From NCBI GenBank assembly GCA_004124295.1, contig SCKI01000001.1:62001-126000 (forward strand): DNA of 64,000 bases, read 5' to 3'. Under the pieces are notes generated by a model, which was not told the DNA's origin, made no database searches, and saw nothing but the letters and a program-made list of their open reading frames with translations. Made by a program: the position numbers and the translations under genes. Shown piece by piece: positions 46,770-55,367 of the stretch. Positions within the stretch are counted from its first letter, which is position 1, and every line of letters starts with the position of its first letter. The stretch is from Fidelibacterota bacterium (GTDB taxonomy: Bacteria > Fidelibacterota > Marinisomatia > SCGC-AAA003-L08 > TS1B11).

Positions 46770-46794
46770 GTGCCCGGGAGGCGTCAGGTCCCGG

Positions 46795-47160
46795 CTAGCC
46801 GCGGGGGATCAGATCGTCAATGTCGCAGCCGAGGGCGACGGCAAGTTTGCTTAGCGTATTGCGGCGTGGCTTGATTTTGTTGGCCTCCATGAGGCTGACA
46901 TGGGTCTGCTTCAGGCCGGTCCGTTCGGCGAGTTCGGACTGGGTAAAGTTCCGGAAGAGCCGCCAACCGCGAATCGGATTGGTACGCATCATGCGGGTCA
47001 ATTCCTGGGCCGTGGGCTCCTTGCGCTGCCGCTTGCGTTTTCCCTGGGGCGCCTGCTGCTTCTGTGCCTCCAACTCGTCCATGAGTTTCATAAAGGCTTG
47101 ATACTCAACGACGGCGAAGCGTGGCTTTCCCCGCGAAGTGATGATCTGATAGTTGATCAT
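46795..47160 (-). CDS. XRE-type helix-turn-helix protein, antitoxin-like
   Basis: 121 aa from the ATG at 47160. The N-terminus INYQIITSRGKPRFAVVEYQ recalls Phd/MqsA-type antitoxin leaders. A basic linker (QGKRKRQRKE) leads to a Cro/C1 HTH at ~65-115 (FTQSELAERTGLKQTHVSLM, then NTLSKLAVALGCDIDDLI). Such proteins often repress their own promoter next to a toxin gene, but no toxin-like ORF is adjacent. The upstream AT-rich 47161-47240 (minus-strand TATAAA at 47211-47216) is a likely promoter. Confidence 0.8.
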   Translation of the reverse strand: MINYQIITSRGKPRFAVVEYQAFMKLMDELEAQKQQAPQGKRKRQRKEPTAQELTRMMRTNPIRGWRLFRNFTQSELAERTGLKQTHVSLMEANKIKPRRNTLSKLAVALGCDIDDLIPRG

Positions 47161-47301
47161 AAATCCAATCCGGCTCAATTTTTCCAGCGGGCTAATGTTA
47201 GGGCAAATTTATATAAAATGCAATTATTCTTGGTAATAAGTGCGCATTGACCTATTCATTTTTCCGTGGCCGGTTCAAGGGGCCAGAGAGGCCAGGGATA
47301 G

Positions 47302-50300
47302 TTAAACCGAGAAATAGCGTGCGTCGGGATGATGCACAATAATCGCCGAAGTTGACTGCTCCGGCACCAGTTGCCACTCTTCGGTGAGGGTCACTCCGAT
47401 GCGGCCGGGATCGAGGAGCGTAAATATTTTATCCTGGTCCTCCAGGCTTGGGCAGGCGGGATAACCGAATGAATACCTGCTGCCCCGGTACACTTGCCGG
47501 AACAGGTCCGATACATTTTTGCCGTCCTTGCCGCCGATGCCCAGTTCCCGGCGCATCTCGCGGTGCCAATATTCGGCCAACGCCTCTGCCGCCTCAACGG
47601 CAAAACCGTGGAAGTAGAGGTACTCGGTATAGTTATCGCCAGAAAACAGGTCCTGGGCATGCCGGCTGGCCTGGGGTCCAATGGTAACCAGGTGGGCACC
47701 GATGACGTCCCGCCGGCCGCTGCTCAGGGGCTGGAAGAAATCGGCGATACAGCGGCCGTTCTCTTCCTGCTGGCGGGGAAAATGGAGCGTCAGCAAGGGA
47801 TCGGTGGCATCGGGATCACTGTAGATGAGCAGATCATCTCCATCGGCATTACAGGGAAAATAACCGTACACCAGCGCCGGCCGGAGCAGCTGCTCATGCC
47901 GGGCGGACTGAATCAACCGTTGCAGTGTCGGCTCCAGGCTCTCTTTGACCAAGGTCTCATAGGCGGCCTTATCCTGGCCCCTTTTCTTTACGCCCCACTG
48001 GCCGCGGAACAGGGCCACGCGATTGATAAAGGGAGTGATTGCCTCCAGGGGGATGCCGGTCACTTCCCGGCGGCCCCAGAAGGGGGGCACCGGCGGGGTC
48101 ACCGGCTCGAGTGGCTTCCGCTTGCGGCTCAGCCGGGGCCTCAAGGGCGCTTTGCGTCTGGGCCGCACGGCTCTCTGCTTGATCGCTTCACCGGCCACCA
48201 ACTTGTTCATCAACTCCAATCCTTCGAAGGCGTCCTGGGCGTAATAGACCGTGCCGCCATAGATTGCCTGAAGGTCTTCCTCCACATACCGGCGGGTCAG
48301 GGCGGCGCCCCCCAGGATGACCGTCGGCGTAAGGCCGCGCTCATTCAGCACTTCCAGGTTTTCCTTCATGATGATGGTCGATTTGACCAGCAAGCCGCTC
48401 ATGCCGATGGCGTCGGCGCCATCCTTTTCGTAAGCGCCAAGGATGGCATCAACAGGTTGCTTGATGCCCAGGTTCACGATCTGGAAGCCGTTATTGGTCA
48501 GGATAATATCGACCAGATTTTTGCCGATATCGTGGACATCGCCTTTCACCGTGGCGATGATCATCTTGCCTTTGCTGGTGGCCGAGCTGGTTCGATCCAT
48601 GTGCGGTTCGAGGTAGGCCACGGATGCCTTCATCGTTTCGGCGGACTGCAGCACGAAGGGCAGCTGCATCTGCCCGGCGCCGAACAGTTCGCCCACGGTT
48701 TTCATGCCGTCCAGCAGGATCGTATTGACGATTTCGAGAGCCGGATGGTCTTTCAGGGCTGCTGCCAAGTCATCCTCCAGGCCGACCCGGTTGCCATCAA
48801 TGATCCGCTTTTTCAGTCGCTCATCGACCGGGAGGTCGGCCAGGCTGGGACCCTCCTCTCGCGCCACTTTGACATCCTCATAAAAGGCCAGAATCTCCAT
48901 GAGCGGATCGTAGTCCCCATCGCGCCGGTCAAAAATCAGATCCTCGTGGAGTTTGCGTTCCTCGTCCGGCAGGCGGTAAAGGGGCATTATCTTGCCGGCG
49001 TGGACAATGGCCGCATCCAGCCCGGCCTCAATGGCGTGGTGCAGAAAGACCGAATTGAGACGGTGCCTGATCACAGGTTTGAGGCCGAAGGAGATATTGG
49101 ACAATCCCAACACGGTGTGGCTGCCGGGCAGTTCGCTTTTGATCCGTGTAATGGCCAGCATGGTCTCGATGGCCGCCTGGCGGAACTCCTCAGACCCACT
49201 GCCGAGGGTGAAGGTGAGGGCGTCAAAAAAGATGTCCTCCGGGGGCAGCCCGAATTCGTCCACGGCCAGCCGGTAAAGGCGCTGCGCGATGGCAAATTTC
49301 GTTTCCCCTGTTTTGGCCATGCCGTCCTCATCAATAGTCAGTGCCACTACGCCGGCTCCGTACCTTTTGCAGAGGGTGAGAATTTCCCGGGCCCGGTCCT
49401 CGCCGTCTTCCAGGTTGATGGAGTTGATCAGCGACTTCCCGGCCAGGGTTTGCAGGGCCGCTTCGATGGCCGGCGGCTCCGTTGAGTCGAGCATAAGCGG
49501 TACGGTGCATTCGGTGTTCAGGCGGCGGGTGAATGCTGTGAGGTCCTGCACTTCATCACGACCGACATAGGCCACACAGACGTCCAGGATGTGGGCCTGC
49601 TCCGCCACTTGGTCCTTGGCCATGGCCAGCATGCTGTCGAGATCTCCGTCCAGCATGCTCTGGCGGAATTTTTTGGAACCGTTGGCATTGGTCCGCTCAC
49701 CGATCATGAGGGGCTTGGGGTCCACCCGGTAGGCCGCGGCATTGTACAATGATGACGCCGCCGGTTCGGACTGGGGCGTCCGGGCGGCAGCTGACAGACC
49801 GCCAACCTTGTCCACCACAGCCTTGAGGTGCTCCGGTGTGGTCCCGCAGCAGCCCCCGATGATGTTCACCCCCAGGTCGGTGACAAAGTGGTGCAGGTCT
49901 CCGGCCAGCTCAGCGGCCGTCAGGTCGTAAACCATCTGGCCGTCAATGTTCTGTGGCAGCCCGGCGTTGGGAATGATGGAGATGTAGCGCGGCCAGCTGC
50001 CGGCCAGGGTCCGCACGTGGGCCCCCATGGCCTTGGGGCCGGTGGCACAGTTCATGCCCAGCACATCAATGGGATAGGGAGCCAAAGTAGTGATCACCGT
50101 CAGCATGTCCGAGCCGAGGAGCATGACGCCGGTATTCTCCATGGTAACCTGTACGATGACCGGCAGGCGGGTCTGATGGGCCTCGAATTCGTCATAGATG
50201 GCAATGAGGGCGGCCTTGGTCTGGAGCAGGTCCTGGCAGGTTTCGATGATCAGCAGGTCGACGCCCCCGTCTATGAGCCCGGCTACCTGCCGGCGGTAGG

Positions 50301-50733
50301 CGGCGTGCAGGTCCTGAAAGGTAATGTGCCCGAGAGAGGGGAGCTTGGTGCCGGGCCCCATGGAGCCGGCCACGAACCGGCGCTGGCCGGAACTGCTGTA
50401 ATCGGCGGCCACTGCCCGGGCGATCTGGGCAGCCTCCTTGTTAAGGGCATAATCCTCAGCGCCAATGTCGTACTCATCCAGAACGATGGAAATGGCCCCA
50501 AAGGTATCCGTTTCCACCACATCGACGCCGACGTCGAAAAACGACGCGTGAAGGTCCCGGATCACATCCGGCCGGCTGCGCACCAGAATCTCCGTGCAGC
50601 CTTCCTTGCCGTCGTAGTCGTCTAGAGTGAGGTCGCGGGCCTGGAGATTGGTGCCGAGGGCGCCGTCGAATATGATGACGCGTTGGCGCAGGAGGTCCAG
50701 GAAGGGGTGGGCGAAATCATTGCTCTTGAAAAT
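47302..50733 (-). CDS. metH: Cobalamin-dependent methionine synthase; start is probably ATT
   Basis: 1143 aa if read from the ATT at 50731-50733. The first ordinary in-frame start is a GTG at 50581-50583, but that would remove the conserved FLDLLRQRVIIFDGALGTNL. GGAG lies 6 nt before the ATT and an in-frame TGA directly precedes it. Domains in order: homocysteine methyltransferase (INIIGGCCGTTPEHL with zinc Cys-Cys), pterin-binding (IGERTNANGSKKF), cobalamin cap and B12-binding (VKGDVHDIGKNLVDIIL), then the SAM-dependent activation domain ending IIVHHPDARYFSV. It makes methionine from homocysteine and methyl-THF. No cobalamin riboswitch is evident upstream. Confidence 0.93.
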   Translation of the reverse strand: MFKSNDFAHPFLDLLRQRVIIFDGALGTNLQARDLTLDDYDGKEGCTEILVRSRPDVIRDLHASFFDVGVDVVETDTFGAISIVLDEYDIGAEDYALNKEAAQIARAVAADYSSSGQRRFVAGSMGPGTKLPSLGHITFQDLHAAYRRQVAGLIDGGVDLLIIETCQDLLQTKAALIAIYDEFEAHQTRLPVIVQVTMENTGVMLLGSDMLTVITTLAPYPIDVLGMNCATGPKAMGAHVRTLAGSWPRYISIIPNAGLPQNIDGQMVYDLTAAELAGDLHHFVTDLGVNIIGGCCGTTPEHLKAVVDKVGGLSAAARTPQSEPAASSLYNAAAYRVDPKPLMIGERTNANGSKKFRQSMLDGDLDSMLAMAKDQVAEQAHILDVCVAYVGRDEVQDLTAFTRRLNTECTVPLMLDSTEPPAIEAALQTLAGKSLINSINLEDGEDRAREILTLCKRYGAGVVALTIDEDGMAKTGETKFAIAQRLYRLAVDEFGLPPEDIFFDALTFTLGSGSEEFRQAAIETMLAITRIKSELPGSHTVLGLSNISFGLKPVIRHRLNSVFLHHAIEAGLDAAIVHAGKIMPLYRLPDEERKLHEDLIFDRRDGDYDPLMEILAFYEDVKVAREEGPSLADLPVDERLKKRIIDGNRVGLEDDLAAALKDHPALEIVNTILLDGMKTVGELFGAGQMQLPFVLQSAETMKASVAYLEPHMDRTSSATSKGKMIIATVKGDVHDIGKNLVDIILTNNGFQIVNLGIKQPVDAILGAYEKDGADAIGMSGLLVKSTIIMKENLEVLNERGLTPTVILGGAALTRRYVEEDLQAIYGGTVYYAQDAFEGLELMNKLVAGEAIKQRAVRPRRKAPLRPRLSRKRKPLEPVTPPVPPFWGRREVTGIPLEAITPFINRVALFRGQWGVKKRGQDKAAYETLVKESLEPTLQRLIQSARHEQLLRPALVYGYFPCNADGDDLLIYSDPDATDPLLTLHFPRQQEENGRCIADFFQPLSSGRRDVIGAHLVTIGPQASRHAQDLFSGDNYTEYLYFHGFAVEAAEALAEYWHREMRRELGIGGKDGKNVSDLFRQVYRGSRYSFGYPACPSLEDQDKIFTLLDPGRIGVTLTEEWQLVPEQSTSAIIVHHPDARYFSV

Positions 50734-50819
50734 TCAAATCTCCGTCTAAATTGATTGCCAAGCACTGAATTTAATCCTGTTTGCGGGTGGGTGGGGAAGT
50801 CGAACCGCCCAGCCGCCCA

Positions 50820-50843
50820 GGGCGGGGTGGATCCGTTGGCAGT
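50820..50843 (+). repeat. 24-bp direct repeat, copy 1
   Basis: GGGCGGGGTGGATCCGTTGG plus CAGT, repeated at 50949-50972 with one mismatch. It lies in the gene-free stretch upstream of metH. Confidence 0.7.
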
Positions 50844-50948
50844 AGCCGGGGCATGTGGCCGGGAGTTTTAGCATGGAATGAGGCCAATTGAAAAATGAAA
50901 AATGTCGAATGAAAACCAAATTAAGATAATGTACCGCCAAGGCGCCAA

Positions 50949-50972
50949 GGGCGGGATGGATCCGTTGGCAGT
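50949..50972 (+). repeat. 24-bp direct repeat, copy 2
   Basis: Second copy of the 50820-50843 repeat. It directly follows ACCGCCAAGGCGCCAAGG, a short sequence resembling dispersed repeats seen in many genomes. Confidence 0.7.
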
Positions 50973-51150
50973 GGCAGTGGCGGGCCAGCCGGTCCCGGCC
51001 CCGTTATCTCTTGACATCTGCCTCGAAATGGGCGACTATCCATTGTTGGCATGTATATTGGGGTGCCCTCCGCCGGGGAGGTAGCAGCCAACGGCCTCTC
51101 TTTGGGGTCCACCCGGCGGCTGCTAGTGGCCCTGCAATGAGGAAACAACA

Positions 51151-51651
51151 ATGAAAAGATGGACAGCCATAATACCGCTCATCCTGTTGTCGCTGGCCTG
51201 GACAGGCTGCAATGATGATGAGCCAATCATTGATGAGGCCCTGCTGGGTGTAACCTGGATGGCAGGCTCGATTCGGTCTCCGCGCAAACTCGCCATAATT
51301 GAAGGAGATTCCATCTGGATTGATACTTTCGTGAATGGTTCGGTGGCCACGAGTACTAAATATGTTCCCATTAGCGGTTGGTTTGGTGTAATCATCCGGT
51401 TCGATCGTGAGATGGAAATACGAGCGCAAATTTGTAATATTGGCCAATTTCGATATGAAATTGAACAGATGGGGATAATCTTAATTGTCGGTTGGGGCTG
51501 GACAGAAGAAGGTTGCCACACCAGCACGCCTAATCTTGAGGATCTGTTGACAAGTGTGCTAGACAATGTCACCAGATATGAAGTCGCTGGCGACCAGCTG
51601 GAGCTTCGCAGCCAGGATGGTTCTTACAGCGCGGTATTTACAGCTAAGTAA
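51151..51651 (+). CDS. Lipoprotein, degenerate META-like, tandem paralogue 1
   Basis: 166 aa. The signal MKRWTAIIPLILLSLAWTGC carries the lipobox, and the start is nearly identical to the gene at 51886. After that similarity is looser: ALLGVTW, then GWTEEGCHTSTPNLEDLLTS, VLDNVTRYEVAGDQLELRSQ. The order (Cys, helix, YxVxGxxLxL) matches META/HslJ-type domains, but the CNxYxG motif is missing. Both genes have the leader CCTGCARTRAGGAAACAAMA. Probably a surface or periplasmic lipoprotein of unknown role. Lower GC than the core genes. Confidence 0.7.
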   Translation: MKRWTAIIPLILLSLAWTGCNDDEPIIDEALLGVTWMAGSIRSPRKLAIIEGDSIWIDTFVNGSVATSTKYVPISGWFGVIIRFDREMEIRAQICNIGQFRYEIEQMGIILIVGWGWTEEGCHTSTPNLEDLLTSVLDNVTRYEVAGDQLELRSQDGSYSAVFTAK

Positions 51652-51716
51652 TAATCCGCATTATCGCTGAATCGAGACACTAGAAAGATGAAAAATATCT
51701 TCGATACAAGTTTAGC

Positions 51717-51875
51717 AAGGATTGGCCTGGTGACCTGTTGACCACTTCCGACACGCCGGGGCACGTCATGCGGGTCTCCAACCATAGCCGGGCCCAAGGG
51801 GCCACGATCGGCAAGGCCATGAGCGCCCTTGAATCGGGCCGGGGCCTGGTGCTGGTGCTGGTCGCCCTGCAGTAA
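51717..51875 (+). pseudogene. Relic C-terminus of a large surface protein
   Basis: An open frame without a start reads KDWPGDLLTTSDTPGHVMRV, then SNHSRAQGATIGKAMSALES, GRGLVLVLVALQ-stop. The pattern HVMRVSNHSRAQGATIGKAM ending LILVLVALQ is typical of the C-terminus of large repetitive phage-tail or surface proteins. Only ~53 codons survive. It lies directly upstream of the second lipoprotein, and its last bases are duplicated before the first. Confidence 0.6.
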
Positions 51876-51885
51876 GGAAACAAAA

Positions 51886-52311
51886 ATGAAAAGATGGACC
51901 GCTATACTACCAATCATTCTGTTGCAGCTTGCCTGGACAGGCTGCAATGAGCCAATCATGGATAAGGCACTGCTCGGTGTGGTGTGGCGGGTAGTCTCCC
52001 CTCAAACGCCTGAGGAGCAGATTGTGCCCGGCCCGGACACGCTCATGGTACTTCTATTCTTTGATGATACAAGGATAGGTGCTGACACACCGTGCAACAA
52101 TTATTCAGGGACTTATAAAGTTAACAACCAAGGATCATTTGCAATAGCATGGCAAAGCTGGACGGAAATGGCGTGCATCGGTAGGCCAGGCATTCTTGAG
52201 GGCCGTTTTATCAATGCCCTCAATAATGTTTCTGATTATGATGTCAGCGACAGTGGGCTAACCCTTTACGATAGTGACCGTTATTATGTGGTGAAGCTCA
52301 GTCAGGAATAG
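51886..52311 (+). CDS. META-domain (HslJ-like) lipoprotein, tandem paralogue 2
   Basis: 141 aa. MKRWTAILPIILLQLAWTGC gives the lipobox. The META core shows LLFFDDTRIGADTPCNNYSG, then TEMACIGRPGILEGRFINAL and VSDYDVSDSGLTLYDSDRYY. META domains occur in heat-shock and secretion-linked lipoproteins; their role is not well established. It starts 10 nt after the relic's stop and shares its 5' leader with 51151, so the two lipoproteins arose by tandem duplication. Confidence 0.78.
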   Translation: MKRWTAILPIILLQLAWTGCNEPIMDKALLGVVWRVVSPQTPEEQIVPGPDTLMVLLFFDDTRIGADTPCNNYSGTYKVNNQGSFAIAWQSWTEMACIGRPGILEGRFINALNNVSDYDVSDSGLTLYDSDRYYVVKLSQE

Positions 52312-52360
52312 TCACAAGTCATAGGCGAACTGAATGCATAAAAGTTGTGAGGCGCACCAA

Positions 52361-54200
52361 ATGAAGACATCCTACCTTTACAAATTGGCTGCCACCGGCA
52401 TCTTCGCTATCTTGCTATGGTTTCCTGCTCTGACGGTAGGCCAGCCGGCACCTATACCATATCAGAGTGAACCATACTTCATAGATTCCGGCCTGCACGA
52501 CGGCCCCATTGGACCTGGAGCCCAGCCCGTATTCGCCTTTGGTGAGATTATTCAAGTTCCCGATGCTCCTTGGCTGCGCTTGTACTTCCAGGATTACAGC
52601 CTCGGACAGGAAACCGAGGCCACAACATCCGTGAATGATACTGGAAGAATTAAGTGACTCGATTCGAGCATCGACCTATATAACCATCACTTCCCTAGAA
52701 GATGGCGCTCAACAACGTCTAGATGCTAGAAGTTTACCCCAATGGAACAATTCTTCTGCCTACTTTAATGGGGATGCGGTAGTAATAGAACTACACGTGG
52801 CCCCAGGAGACAGTGCAGTTTTCTTTCGCATAAATGCTGTATCCTTTGGCGAGGCGTATATAGACACCGCACTAAAAAAAACCATTACTCAGTGCGGGTT
52901 CAATGACGATCGAACTACCTGGTTCGACCAAGCTGTGGGTCGCATCGTTCCGGCTGGCTGCACGGGCTGGATTGTTTCGAACGGGGCACATCTAACTGCC
53001 GGACACTGTGTTGGCGTCAATATGGACATACTTGAGTTTAACGTACCCCCTTCTGATCCGGATGGGTCAATCAACCATCCCGACCCTGATGATCAGTATC
53101 CCATTGAGGCGAATAGCATAGTTTGGAATGATGACGGCATAGGAGAAGAGGGGGATGATTGGGCCGTATTCGCCTGCAATCCCAATTCCAACACGGGCCT
53201 GCTTCCTGTGCAGGCACAGCTGGCTTTCTATCGCATGTCCCGCGACAGCAGCCCAAGTGATGTCCAGGTTACCGGCTATGGAGTCGATTTTGAACCTGCC
53301 GGTGATCCAGGGGGGCCCTGCCAGAACTATGACTGTGCGGGAAATAATGATTGTAACTCAAACAGCCAAACCCAACAGACAGAGTCAGGGAGCTATAATA
53401 GAGAGGATGTCCAAGGCCCAGCGGATGTCGTAATTGAGTATCGGGTTGACACTGAATGCGGTAATTCCGGAAGTCCGGTAATCGTTGCCTCCGCATTCCT
53501 CGCGATGGGCATTCACACCAACGGGGGTTGTGGCATTTTCTTTGGGAATAATGCCGGAACAGGATTTGAAAACAATGATCTCGAAGCAGCCATCCAGGAT
53601 TTCCCCGGGTCGAACGTCACATATGCCGACAAAGCCCATCCTGTTACCCTCGAAGACGGCACTGTCCTCCGCCCCTATGACACCATCGGGGAGGCCGTAT
53701 CGGCGGTGTCCTCCAGCGGTACAATAAGTGCCGTCACGGGCTATTATAACGAATTTATGACCATCAGCAAAGCCATGACCATCACCGCGCCTGTGGGGGT
53801 GGTGACCATCGGCGCCTCGGGGCCATCGGCCTCGGTACAGCAGTACGCCGACACCAAGGCAGAGGTTGTACAGGAGACAGATCCCTCCATCCCCACCGTC
53901 TATTCCCTTTCTCCCAGCTACCCCAACCCGTTCAATCCGATCACCACCCTCCGCTTCGGGCTGCCTGGATATGCTGAAGTGACCCTGGTGGTCTACAACC
54001 TGCTGGGGCGGGAGGTGGTGCGGCTGGCAGACGGCCCCCTGGGCGCGGCGTACCACCAGGTGGTCTGGCACGGCCGGGACAGCAACGGCCGGGAAGTGCC
54101 CAGCGGCCTCTACATAGCTCGAATCATTGCCCGTCCAACAGGAGAGGGACGCCAGGCGTCGAGCTTCACCCAATCGGTGAAGATGGTGCTGCTGCGGTAG
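52361..54200 (+). pseudogene. Frameshifted secreted S1 trypsin-like protease with a type IX sorting tail
   Basis: Two overlapping frames together form one gene. The first (52361-52657) has a signal peptide (IFAILLWFPALTVGQP) and YFIDSGLHDGPIGPGAQPVF, ending at TGA 52655-52657. The second frame is open from 52635 to 54200. It carries the S1 triad: His in LTAGHCVG, Asp in GDDWAVFAC and Ser in CGNSGSPVIV. A tail follows with YPNPFNPITTLRFGLP and SGLYIARIIA, the FNP-type sorting domain. The break lies near 52635-52655, between LGQE and STYITITSL. Either a real frameshift or an assembly error. Active product would be exported and anchored or released at the cell surface. Confidence 0.8.
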
Positions 54201-54209
54201 CCGTTACCC

Positions 54210-54345
54210 TGAGGCTTTCGAAGGGCTTGCCCTGAGCAGTTCGAGTGCGTTACGCTTCCTCAGCACAGGCTTGTCGAAGGGTGAACGGCTAACTCTCAGT
54301 GCCCTCTGCGCCTCTGCGGTCGATTTTCCGCCCCACTTTTCATTT
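54210..54345. repeat. Dispersed REP-like repeat cluster
   Basis: Contains CTTTCGAAGGGCTTGCCCTG and, further on, GGCTTGTCGAAGGG, which form an imperfect inverted pair around 54212-54283. It is followed by TCTCAGTGCCCTCTGCGCCT. Both resemble repeat sequences common in intergenic DNA of many genomes. They close the accessory segment on its right side. Confidence 0.5.
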
Positions 54346-54403
54346 TCCATACTACAATTTGCCATTCATCATTGCCCGGCCGGCGGTAGAGGTCAACTGA
54401 GCC

Positions 54404-54568
54404 TCAGCGAATGGCATAGAAGATGACATATATCCACGAGAGCAGTCCGTGGATAATGGCCCACAGGATCGATTTGTTGGCCGTCCACGAAATAGCGATG
54501 GCCAGGGCTGTTCCGAATCCCACACCCTGCGATATTACCTGCCTGCGGATATAAACTGATTGCTCCAT
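54404..54568 (-). CDS. 54-aa small membrane protein
   Basis: An ATG at 54566-54568 opens a 54-codon frame to TGA 54404-54406. It reads MEQSVYIRRQVISQGVGFGT, ALAIAISWTANKSILWAIIH, GLLSWIYVIFYAIR. Two membrane-spanning stretches, a positively charged cytoplasmic N-terminus and the SWTANKSILWAIIHGLLSW motif match a recurring family of short bacterial proteins of unknown function. Too short for many gene finders. No partner gene is obvious. Confidence 0.72.
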   Translation of the reverse strand: MEQSVYIRRQVISQGVGFGTALAIAISWTANKSILWAIIHGLLSWIYVIFYAIR

Positions 54569-54631
54569 CCTGGCCCTCTCACATTAGGTTGATGTTGCTC
54601 TGCAAGGATACGCCGTTCTGGTGTTTAGCCC

Positions 54632-55270
54632 CTAGCGGGCGTAAATGACCAATTGCCAGACATTGCGCTTTTCCTGATGGACAATATGCAAACCCGCTGC
54701 ACGGATCAAACTATCCACGTGATCGGTTGAGTGGAGGAAAAAACGCATACTGCTGCGCGTGATCCAGGCAAATATATTGGGGATAGGCTTGATCAGTTGC
54801 ATCCACCAATCGGTGCGGGGATAAATCACCGCGTACCATATGCGGGCCTTGGCCGCCGATTTACTCACCAGCGCGTCAACGTCATCGTAGCAGCAGAGGA
54901 CCCGGTCGAGAGTGACCATATCGGCCGCTTCCACCTCATCGGCGAGCGCAGTAAAATCACCATGCTGGTAGCTGGCCCGTTCCGCATAACCACGCTGGAC
55001 AGCTTCATCCCGGCACGCCGCCAGGTAGGACGAGGAGGCGTCCACATTGGTCACCGAGGCCGCGCCCCGTTCGGCCAGCTCGTGCTGGATGGCGCCGATG
55101 CCCCCGCCGATATCCAGCAGACTGCGGCCCTCGACACCCTGCTCCTCCAGGAAGGCGATGAGGTGCTTGGTCAGGCCCGAAGAGCCTTTGCGGCGATAAC
55201 GCTTCAGTTCCCGGCGGGCGGTCTTGTCGTTAAACAGATCTTCGATTCCCTGGCACTGGCAACTGGTCAT
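54632..55270 (-). CDS. SAM-dependent methyltransferase, class I
   Basis: 212 aa. Motif I is SLLDIGGGIGAIQ, then TNVDASSSYLAACRDEA, HGDFTALADEV and ADMVTLDRVLCCYDDVDALV. The N-terminus FNDKTARRELKRYRRKGSSG is basic. The pattern is close to small-molecule methyltransferases of the magnesium-protoporphyrin type but nothing fixes the substrate. It may be an ordinary cytoplasmic enzyme. A 97-nt gap separates it from the next gene. Confidence 0.85.
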   Translation of the reverse strand: MTSCQCQGIEDLFNDKTARRELKRYRRKGSSGLTKHLIAFLEEQGVEGRSLLDIGGGIGAIQHELAERGAASVTNVDASSSYLAACRDEAVQRGYAERASYQHGDFTALADEVEAADMVTLDRVLCCYDDVDALVSKSAAKARIWYAVIYPRTDWWMQLIKPIPNIFAWITRSSMRFFLHSTDHVDSLIRAAGLHIVHQEKRNVWQLVIYAR

Positions 55271-55367
55271 GGCGGTTTCCCTTCATTCTCAATGCTGGAA
55301 GATTACAGGTGATCAGTTCCGAGTTCCGAGTTCAAAGACCGCCCGGCATAGAGAGACATAGCCAGGT

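Larger units (their letters stand above)
50744..51150. other. Gene-free repeat-rich stretch
   Basis: About 400 bp with no convincing gene. It holds the two 24-bp repeats and an AT-rich piece (50880-50935). Further right lies a fragment (51086-51140) whose last codons (LLVALQ-stop at 51138-51140) resemble the relic end at 51873. It forms the left edge of the accessory segment that runs to about 54.4 kb. Confidence 0.55.

Noticed and set aside
47494-49485. 663-codon plus-strand frame opposite metH
   Set aside because: metH on the other strand has unmistakable domains; the frame is a high-GC shadow.
50744-50900. Cobalamin riboswitch upstream of metH
   Set aside because: No B12-box-like core (GCCACTG) or extended secondary structure could be seen; the GC-rich piece is explained by the direct repeats.
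55310-55345. Tandem GTTCCGA repeats
   Set aside because: Only about two and a half short units in a non-coding gap; no meaning can be assigned.
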